20,531 nucleotides of DNA, from the IMG/VR virus record IMGVR_UViG_3300031566_000464, positions 1 through 20,531 of that record. One strand, written 5' to 3'. Made by a program: the position numbers and the translations under genes. This DNA comes from a virus. The stretch's first letter is position 1; each line of letters begins with the position of its first letter. The notes under the pieces were generated by a model. It had not been told where the DNA came from, did not search any database, and worked only from the letters and a program-made list of their open reading frames with translations. This document shows, piece after piece, positions 15,347 to 20,531 of the stretch.

Positions 15347-15372
15347 GCAATAAAAAAATCATTGCATATCAA
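15342..15372 (-). promoter_or_regulatory. Weak candidate minus-strand promoter before the protease gene
   Basis: TTGATA (15372-15367) and CATAAT (15347-15342) each match the sigma70 consensus at five of six positions, but the spacer is 19 bp, longer than ideal. It could drive protease, capsid and downstream genes independently of transcription from the terminase side. Both inverted repeats overlap it. I hold this loosely. Confidence 0.25.
15344..15368. repeat. Inverted repeat, 8-bp perfect arms
   Basis: TATGCAAT at 15344-15351 and ATTGCATA at 15361-15368 form a perfect dyad with a 9-bp A-rich centre. It lies in the divergent gap and covers the possible minus-strand promoter. A protein-binding site is the likely role; the ligand is unknown. 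Confidence 0.7.
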
Positions 15373-15394
15373 GTAGTTAGGGTGTACGTTAAAG

Positions 15395-15443
15395 TGTTTT
15401 ACCGTGCGTTAATACTCGTTGACATGTTTTAATGCGCGTAATA
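15395..15443 (+). repeat. Imperfect direct repeats, 30 bp apart, at the cassette promoter
   Basis: TGTTTTA followed by CCGTGCGTTAATA (15395-15414) recurs as TGTTTTA followed by ATGCGCGTAATA (15425-15443). The second copy fills the -35/-10 spacer. The 30-bp distance is close to three helical turns, so a bound protein would sit on the same DNA face. This is the layout of tandem operators. Confidence 0.55.
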
Positions 15444-15447
15444 AAAT
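15419..15447 (+). promoter_or_regulatory. Sigma70 promoter of the plus-strand cassette
   Basis: A perfect -35 box TTGACA (15419-15424), a 17-bp spacer and TAAAAT (15442-15447, five of six) form a near-consensus promoter reading into the helix-turn-helix gene. Transcription would start near 15454. AAGAGG at 15468-15473 lies 14 nt before the ATG, a rather long spacing for a ribosome binding site. It makes the cassette independent of late transcription, which runs the other way. Confidence 0.8.
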
Positions 15448-15487
15448 AAGAGCAAGTCTTAAAATTTAAGAGGAAACTAAAACGAAA

Positions 15488-15691
15488 ATGAAAAAAAAGA
15501 CTGAAACTGAAACAATAACATTTACAATCAATGAATTCTGCAAACACTACGGCTTCTGTCGTGCTACTTACTACAGATTAAGAAAAGAGAGCAACTTGCC
15601 GCCAATAAGAAAAATTGACAGGAAATGTTTTATCAAAATAGAAGACGCAAAAATTTGGTTTGAAAAACTTAGAACAGAGTTTGATAAATAA
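15488..15691 (+). CDS. Small helix-turn-helix DNA-binding protein (AlpA/excisionase-like)
   Basis: A 67-residue protein with a winged helix-turn-helix of the AlpA/MerR-like type. Residues 13-32 give the helix-turn-helix (INEFCKHYGFCRATYYRLRK). Residues 38-50 form the wing with PPIRKIDRKCFI, then the typical IEDAKIWFEKL helix. Proteins of this kind act as small transcription factors or excisionases. It is the first gene of the plus-strand cassette and sits right behind repeats that could be its own operators, so autoregulation is plausible. An excisionase role is less likely because no integrase is in the window. The start is the only ATG downstream of the promoter in this frame. Confidence 0.75.
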   Translation: MKKKTETETITFTINEFCKHYGFCRATYYRLRKESNLPPIRKIDRKCFIKIEDAKIWFEKLRTEFDK

Positions 15692-15705
15692 CAGGAAGAA
15701 AACTT

Positions 15706-16236
15706 ATGCCCGAAAATAACGAAACAAACAGAGTCGATTTAACTACATACTTTTGTTGCCTATCTTGCGGATCAATTTACTCTAAAGATAAAGCCATTCA
15801 CACACCAGTCAGTTTCCAATGTTTAAAAAACATGACAGATGGAAACTTTAAGTTTGAATTGCGTTACTGCCCTAATTGCATCTACGGTCTAGCACATTAT
15901 ATCGCATGCCAAATTTTAGGGGCCTGGAGTTCCGATTCTAACTCCCATATTATAACCGATCTAATAGATGAATTACGGCATACAGACAGCATACATCCTA
16001 TTCTAAGACAAAAAATTGATGGCTGTCTTAAGCAGTTGAATTACATGCCACAGGGCTCGAAAATGAAACAAGCTCCAAGCACAATCGAAGAAGTAATACA
16101 ACGTATCGATGAAAAAAAGCAGGAAAACAAAGAAAAAACAATTAAAAAAAATAAATTTTCGGTAAGCCATTGGTTAGTATATATGTTTCGTAGAACTATT
16201 AAATCGGGGCAGAGAAAGAATTACAGAAATTTATAG
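15706..16236 (+). CDS. CxxC...CxxC zinc-ribbon-like protein, unknown function
   Basis: A 176-residue protein of no family I recognise. C18-LS-C21 and C55-PN-C58 form two CxxC pairs 33 residues apart, a probable zinc site, with aromatic residues around them (YFCCLSCGSIY and ELRYCPNCIYGLAHY). A helical middle (ITDLIDELRH) follows, then a charged Lys/Glu coil at about 125-150 and a basic C-terminus. GGAAG lies about 8 nt before the ATG. The last about 15 residues are coded by a 34-bp stretch that is an exact copy of the 3' part of the following ligase gene, read in another frame, so the C-terminus is of recent, foreign origin. Function cannot be stated. Confidence 0.65.
   Translation: MPENNETNRVDLTTYFCCLSCGSIYSKDKAIHTPVSFQCLKNMTDGNFKFELRYCPNCIYGLAHYIACQILGAWSSDSNSHIITDLIDELRHTDSIHPILRQKIDGCLKQLNYMPQGSKMKQAPSTIEEVIQRIDEKKQENKEKTIKKNKFSVSHWLVYMFRRTIKSGQRKNYRNL
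16190..16223 (+). repeat. 34-bp perfect direct repeat, copy 1
   Basis: The 34 bp starting GTAGAACTATTAAATCGG are identical to 16803-16836. This copy lies in the last codons of the zinc-ribbon-like gene, where it is read as codons from R162 on (RTIKSGQRKN). It lies 613 bp from copy 2. Confidence 0.97.
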
Positions 16237-16244
16237 GCTATAAA

Positions 16245-16868
16245 ATGATCAAATACCCAAAAATACACACCATTTTTAGAAGAGATGAAGAGACTCACAA
16301 ACTAATTTCAAACGAATACTCCGCCCCTGAATTTGAATTTTTAGCCAATAATATTTGGCAAATGAGCGAAAAAATAGACGGCACAAATATCAGAGTTGCG
16401 TGGGATCATGAAACTAAAAGAGTAACGTTTGGCGGCAGAACTGATAACGCGCAAATCCAAAACCTGCTACTAAACAGACTGCGAGAAATTTTTAACATAG
16501 AAATATTATCGATTTTATACCCTGACGTTTCTATTTTATTTTTTGGCGAGGGCTATGGATATAAGATTCAAACCGGCGAAAAATACAAAGCAAACGGCAA
16601 CGACTTCATTTTATTCGATGTGCTAGTAGGCAAATGGTGGTTAAAAAGAGAATCCGTAGACAGCACCGCAAAAAATTTAAATACCCACTCTGTTCCAATA
16701 ATCAAAGAAGGAAATTTGGCGCAAGCTATAGAGCTGGCTAGAAATGGATTCAACTCTATTTTCGGAAATTTTATTGCAGAAGGCATTGTTATACGCCCAA
16801 AAGTAGAACTATTAAATCGGGGCAGAGAAAGAATTATCGCAAAATTGAAATATAGTGACTTTAAATAG
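16245..16868 (+). CDS. RNA ligase (covalent nucleotidyltransferase family, compact)
   Basis: A 207-residue RNA ligase of the T4 Rnl2-like / RNA_ligase Pfam group. All core motifs are visible: motif I EKIDGTN with the AMP-accepting K43, GGRTDNAQI around R65, motif III FFGEGYGYKIQTG with E102, motif IIIa FILFDVLVG, motif IV AEGIVIRP with E179, and motif V IIAKLKYSDF with K200 and K202. The enzyme would seal RNA ends with ATP through an enzyme-AMP intermediate. It lacks the C-terminal domain of larger ligases, as many phage members do, and no polynucleotide kinase partner is in the window. Its last 8 bp overlap the end of the minus-strand minor head gene. RNA repair against host anticodon nucleases is a possible role, by analogy with T4. 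Confidence 0.87.
   Translation: MIKYPKIHTIFRRDEETHKLISNEYSAPEFEFLANNIWQMSEKIDGTNIRVAWDHETKRVTFGGRTDNAQIQNLLLNRLREIFNIEILSILYPDVSILFFGEGYGYKIQTGEKYKANGNDFILFDVLVGKWWLKRESVDSTAKNLNTHSVPIIKEGNLAQAIELARNGFNSIFGNFIAEGIVIRPKVELLNRGRERIIAKLKYSDFK
16803..16836 (+). repeat. 34-bp perfect direct repeat, copy 2
   Basis: This is the second copy of the 34-bp sequence at 16190-16223. Here it is read in the ligase frame from V187 (VELLNRGRERI), just before motif V. Conserved ligase sequence in this copy suggests that it is the original, and copy 1 the derived one. Confidence 0.97.
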
Positions 16869-17712
16869 GTTTACGCATTTTCCATTCCCAATTTTCTATA
16901 GATTCGCAACGACAACCCATCAGATTTTCATCGCTAGCCCCTAAACTATCGTCGCGCGGCTCCATTAATTCTTCCCCGTCAACAATATATGGCTGATCAT
17001 AATCCACGGTCTGCCCATCAGCCGACCTATGCCACGGTCTTGTTTGGGAATCTAATATCGCAATCCATGTCTTTTGTGTCTTATAATCAGCTAAAGAAGT
17101 ACCGTCATCAAATTCTGCGTCTGTATCATCTAAGGCGTCAATTTCGTTTGCTTTACCATCGTCAGCCGCAACACCCGTCTCCATCTGCGATATTAAATCC
17201 AATCTATCCTCTATTGTGTCTTCAAAATCATCACTTATATCATCCGCAATATTTTCTTTTGATAACACCGCCCCAGCTACTGCAGCCGCCGCTATCGACA
17301 TCTTAATTGCGTCCTTATAATTATCTTTTGTCGTGCCAGAAATTGAATCCGCCGCGAAATCGCTACGATCATCTGCATCAACTTCTATGTTTGCGTCGAT
17401 CAAAGATTGCAATCTTTCGTCGTCTGGAATTGGTTTAAAATTATCACGAATTGTTGTTGATGCCAAAGTAGCAGTATCAATATAATGCGCATTTATAATG
17501 CTTTTGACTGCGTTTCTATGCGGTTCAAACGAAGGCAGTTTGCCGTTATTACTATAATATTTTTTTACTCCTTTCCCTAACTGCTTAAAATGTGGTCGCA
17601 GATCCTCCTTTAACTTTTTTTCTCGTTTGAATTTAAATGCTAGGATAGAAGCGGCTGCCGCTTGTTTTTCTTTACTGCTTTTATTATGCGTGGTTCGATT
17701 ATTCGAGTCCAT
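16861..17712 (-). CDS. Minor head protein (Mu F / SPP1 gp7-like)
   Basis: A 283-residue protein whose C-terminus carries the Mu F-like motif: KTWIAILDSQTRPWHRSADG (W216, D221, R225, H228, G233), then DQPYIVDG, EPRDDSLGASDEN and the final GCRCES (CRC at 267-269). The N-terminal 50 residues are a basic helix, and the middle is acidic and helical. Proteins of this family bind the portal inside the procapsid, and a few are ejected with DNA. The gene overlaps the portal gene by 14 bp, as usual. The family 'ARTE'-like region before the motif is degenerate here. Its 3' end overlaps the oppositely oriented ligase gene by 8 bp. Confidence 0.85.
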   Translation of the reverse strand: MDSNNRTTHNKSSKEKQAAAASILAFKFKREKKLKEDLRPHFKQLGKGVKKYYSNNGKLPSFEPHRNAVKSIINAHYIDTATLASTTIRDNFKPIPDDERLQSLIDANIEVDADDRSDFAADSISGTTKDNYKDAIKMSIAAAAVAGAVLSKENIADDISDDFEDTIEDRLDLISQMETGVAADDGKANEIDALDDTDAEFDDGTSLADYKTQKTWIAILDSQTRPWHRSADGQTVDYDQPYIVDGEELMEPRDDSLGASDENLMGCRCESIENWEWKMRKPI

Positions 17713-19159
17713 GCCTGTCAGCTATTTTATTTATTTCTTCTTCCGTAAACAAAGAGCCTCCATCCGCATCAACTTTGGATTTTAATATCTCAACAAATCG
17801 CGCCCGCGAAGTTTTTTTAGAGCCTAACTTTTCATCGTTGCCGCCAACCTCATCCAATGCTGGTAAGTCTTCGTATTCAGGCATAATACTTTCATCATTA
17901 GGATCCGTAGCTAATGGAATTTGTGCCGCTTGCCCATAAATTGCATTGCCTCCCAGCAAAGGGTCTGCCCCAGCCATTGCGCGTAACTGATTCGTAGTGA
18001 ATATGTTTAAATCATGTAAAACTTTTAACTGCTCATTTCTGCGCGGTTCTAAAGCAATGATATCGCCTACGTCGTACGATAAAATTAAATCTTCATTGTC
18101 CCCGTAACGCGGCATTAAAAAATTAGATAGTTCACTAAAAATACGATTCGCAACAGGTAGAACGGCATTATCATAAAACATTAGCATCGCGCGCGTCATA
18201 TTATCTAGCGTCATTGTTTCTTTGCTAATTAACGACAACGGAATTTTTAAATTTTTATATATCGATTCTGTTACTTCTTTTTTTAATTCCAAAAAATCCA
18301 TGTCTTTGTTTGTAATAGTAGTCGGCGTATAACCAAACCCCCCATTCAGTAGCATCAAACGTCCCGCATTTTCCGCCCCCGCATGTGTTTTCTCTAGCTG
18401 CTGCTGCAGTCGCACAAATGTCTCATCGTCGACAGGTGGCTCTAACGTTAGTATCCCACTGGATGTTACCCCGCGGTTTAGCACAGATAAATTATGCCTA
18501 TTTGCGGCTTGATGCTGATTAATCTCATAATAAATTGGGTTTAATGGCGACATCCCGTATACATTCCCCTGGATAGTAGTAGGGTTAAAAAATTTAGTAT
18601 GCCAAATCTCTGCTGTTCGTGCTCTGTTGTAATACCGAAACCGACTTTTTACTTCGTCCCTCAAATAAAGATCCGTTCCCCAATAAAGTGTCGTTTGCAG
18701 TGACTGCACAAAACCATCTTTTCCGGGCAAAACAGTCACAGCTTGAGAGGGATAACAATACAACTCCTTAGGAGGCAACCCTGGTTTGCCCGAAGCTACA
18801 ACATAATTATCCCCAGTAACAAGATAAAAACTTACAAGTGAATAAATAAATTCTTCCCAAGAAATATCTGCGTTAGGCAATTTTAATAAATCTAAAATCG
18901 GATGATTAGTCACCCAAATTTCTTTTTCTTTATCAAAAACTTTAGGCGGTATATTTTGGATCGCCGCCGCAATCATATCAATAGCATTAAAAAGAGGTGA
19001 GCATTTAGTGTAATAACTAACCGCAAGAATTTTAGTAATTAAATAATTTTGAGAATTAGTAAAATAATCGTACATATTCCCAAAATCCCATGCGGTATCA
19101 ATCGGAGATAAATTCTTTTTCTCAAGCTTCTTTTTAAAAAATTTGTTAAAAATGTTCAT
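17699..19159 (-). CDS. Portal protein (HK97-type)
   Basis: A 486-residue portal protein of the HK97 gp3 family. Typical stretches are FNAIDMIAAAIQNIPPKVFD, HPILDLLKLPNADISWEEF, LVTGDNYVVA, then HTKFFNPTTIQGNVYGMSPL. Further on are the wing and stem helices with NRGVTSSGILTLE and LKIPLSLISKETMTLDNMTR, and a LEPRRNEQLKVLHDLNIFTT segment near the C-terminus. Twelve copies form the DNA channel at one capsid vertex and dock the terminase. It starts 6 bp after the terminase stop and ends inside the minor head gene. Length is slightly above HK97 gp3 (about 424), mostly through a charged C-terminal tail. Confidence 0.94.
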   Translation of the reverse strand: MNIFNKFFKKKLEKKNLSPIDTAWDFGNMYDYFTNSQNYLITKILAVSYYTKCSPLFNAIDMIAAAIQNIPPKVFDKEKEIWVTNHPILDLLKLPNADISWEEFIYSLVSFYLVTGDNYVVASGKPGLPPKELYCYPSQAVTVLPGKDGFVQSLQTTLYWGTDLYLRDEVKSRFRYYNRARTAEIWHTKFFNPTTIQGNVYGMSPLNPIYYEINQHQAANRHNLSVLNRGVTSSGILTLEPPVDDETFVRLQQQLEKTHAGAENAGRLMLLNGGFGYTPTTITNKDMDFLELKKEVTESIYKNLKIPLSLISKETMTLDNMTRAMLMFYDNAVLPVANRIFSELSNFLMPRYGDNEDLILSYDVGDIIALEPRRNEQLKVLHDLNIFTTNQLRAMAGADPLLGGNAIYGQAAQIPLATDPNDESIMPEYEDLPALDEVGGNDEKLGSKKTSRARFVEILKSKVDADGGSLFTEEEINKIADRHGLE

Positions 19160-19165
19160 AAGTTA

Positions 19166-20531
19166 TCAGATGGAAGCTATACACAAATTATTACTTGACC
19201 GTTCGCCATTTAGTAGCATACTTAAAACGTCCACTATATCATCATGAGCCCCTGTTGGGAAGCGAGAGCACTCGTCTATGAAAGTTTCAAGCCACGGCGC
19301 TCCCTCAGGCAAATAAACCTCCCCCGCTTCTATGACTGGTGTTATTGGTTTTACTCGCGCAACTTTATCCCGTCCTTTGGTCGTGTATGGAGTTATAACC
19401 GTACGATAATGCGTAGTCTGGAGTTCGCTAATGAGAGGCGTCCCGTTTGACGCGTCTTCAATATAAATTTTTTGCGGTCGGTTGGCATCCGCCAGACTTA
19501 TAAAATCCCGTTTTAGCTGCGGGAATTCCACTCGTTTGCGATAAAATCCTAGTACGTAAAACTTACGTCCTATTTTTTTCATCGTTAAGCAAACGCTGTA
19601 ATCGTTCGTGTCTTTAGTTTTTGCAGCACAATCCCATCCTTGAACTATTTTTCCAGATAAATTTTTTATTTGTTCCTGCGAGTAATAATTCCACCATCGC
19701 CTTTTAATAATTGCGCCCTCTTCCAAAATTGGCTTCTGTTGACACTGCGCCGAATATTGTTGAGACCCCAACACATATTGCATTAATTTAATCCCTTCAA
19801 CATCAAATTTCGGTATATCCCATAACACCTCGCCCCTTTTTTCGCGCGGATCTTTGTAATAAGGGCTAACGAATTCTTCCTCGGGTATAAACTCAAGTGG
19901 TAGCACAAGATGAAAACAGTTAGCCATGGATAATAAAACCGAGTGATAATCGTCGGGGTGAAACCTTTGCCCAATCCCCATAATAGCTGTTTTTTTTGTG
20001 ATATTTTGTCGGTTGAATAAAGTCTTACACAAAAAATTGTTAACTCCTTTTCGCTCAATTTCAGATTCCGCTTGTTTCTGACTTAGCGCATCATCCAATA
20101 AAATATCATCCCCGCGCAACCCCGTTGTGCCACCTGTAGATGAAAATGCAATCCTATAGCCATGATGGTCATTTTCGAAATTTGATTTTGTATTCTGGTC
20201 GGTAGTGAGCTGGAAAACATTTCCCCATCTTTTTTGATACCAATCGCTTTCAATTAAACGCCGACATTTTAAAGTATCGCGTATCGACAGCTCCATATTA
20301 TGTGACCCCGTGAGGAATCGGCGCGACGGATCTGTCGCCCACACCCAAGCGGGATACAACACCGAACAAATTAGGCTCTTACCAAACCCCGCGGGGATAT
20401 TAACATCCATAATTTGAATCTCTCGCCGATTAAGCGCCTCCATATGTCTGCAAATGCATGTGATGTGCCAATTGGGAATAAATTGGTCTGCATCAACTAC
20501 GCTCCACGCCTCGCGCACAAAGTGATAAAAA
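19166..20531 (-). CDS. Terminase large subunit (5' end outside window)
   Basis: The frame is open to the right edge; the apparent GTG at 20518 is an internal valine preceded by in-frame FYHF, so the true start lies beyond the window. Counting from that GTG, the ATPase part shows a Walker A variant VNIPAGFGKS (about 39-48), Walker B DDILLDD (137-143) and the TTGLRGD coupling region just before it. The nuclease half has GWDCAAKTKDTNDYSV, IYIEDASNG and GAHDDIVD, the three acidic sites of the RNase H/RuvC-like nuclease that cuts concatemers. The DQNTKSNFEN and GYRIAFSSTGG stretches are typical for this terminase group. It powers DNA packaging through the portal encoded next to it. The small subunit must lie to the right. 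Confidence 0.93.
   Translation of the reverse strand, partial: FYHFVREAWSVVDADQFIPNWHITCICRHMEALNRREIQIMDVNIPAGFGKSLICSVLYPAWVWATDPSRRFLTGSHNMELSIRDTLKCRRLIESDWYQKRWGNVFQLTTDQNTKSNFENDHHGYRIAFSSTGGTTGLRGDDILLDDALSQKQAESEIERKGVNNFLCKTLFNRQNITKKTAIMGIGQRFHPDDYHSVLLSMANCFHLVLPLEFIPEEEFVSPYYKDPREKRGEVLWDIPKFDVEGIKLMQYVLGSQQYSAQCQQKPILEEGAIIKRRWWNYYSQEQIKNLSGKIVQGWDCAAKTKDTNDYSVCLTMKKIGRKFYVLGFYRKRVEFPQLKRDFISLADANRPQKIYIEDASNGTPLISELQTTHYRTVITPYTTKGRDKVARVKPITPVIEAGEVYLPEGAPWLETFIDECSRFPTGAHDDIVDVLSMLLNGERSSNNLCIASI

Noticed and set aside
15316-15368. Inverted repeats as rho-independent terminators
   Set aside because: Stems are AT-rich with 9-11 bp loops, and neither side has a convincing T-run directly after the stem; they sit between divergent gene starts, where a terminator is not needed.
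16190-16836. 34-bp direct repeats as attachment sites of a site-specific recombinase
   Set aside because: No recombinase gene is present in the window, the repeat is protein-coding in the ligase and has no internal dyad that I can see; a duplication or homologous recombination scar is simpler.
20501-20518. GTG at 20518 as the start of the large terminase
   Set aside because: The frame is open upstream to the window edge (FYHF precedes) and the family has conserved sequence before this point, so the gene is cut by the window.

Overview
The window is a late structural block of a tailed, contractile-tail (myovirus) phage or prophage. It runs almost entirely on the minus strand, so genes are read from the right edge (terminase) to the left edge (baseplate). 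No integrase, replication, lysis, tRNA or bacterial chromosomal gene is visible, so the sequence alone does not say whether this is a prophage or a virion genome. The DNA is AT-rich. Mu-type tail genes, good Shine-Dalgarno sites and one near-consensus sigma70 promoter point to a low-GC Gram-negative host, probably a proteobacterium; I cannot name it.

Layout, right to left. Head: large terminase subunit (cut by the right edge), HK97-type portal, Mu F/SPP1 gp7-type minor head protein, HK97-type prohead protease, HK97-fold major capsid protein. Then come small head-associated proteins: a probable decoration protein, a small protein with a basic tail, a glycine/alanine-rich protein, and a 394-residue fibre-like protein built from two alternating repeat blocks. 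Neck: a 29-residue micro-ORF, a beta-rich protein, gp6-like connector, head closure protein, HK97 gp10-like protein, and a probable tail terminator. Tail: Mu-order sheath, tube, assembly chaperone with a -1 frameshift extension, tape measure, DNA circularisation protein (Mu N), hub (Mu P), gp45 spike, gp46, and the start of gp47 (baseplate J), cut by the left edge. An HK97-like head joined to a Mu-like tail is the plan known from Shigella phage SfV and phage PhiP27.

The unusual part is a three-gene plus-strand cassette (about 15.4-16.9 kb) inserted between the minor head gene and the protease gene, against the direction of the late operon. It encodes a small helix-turn-helix protein, a CxxC...CxxC protein and a compact RNA ligase with all nucleotidyltransferase motifs. 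It has its own TTGACA-N17-TAAAAT promoter, overlapped by repeats that look like operators. A perfect 34-bp direct repeat lies at the ends of its second and third genes, read in different frames, which marks a past duplication or insertion. The last cassette gene overlaps the minor head gene tail-to-tail by 8 bp, with no room for a terminator.

Other points worth attention are a textbook slippery site (U UUU UUA) in the tail assembly chaperone, whose -1 frame ends exactly on the ATGA start of the tape measure gene, and the in-frame 18/39-bp repeat array in the fibre-like gene.
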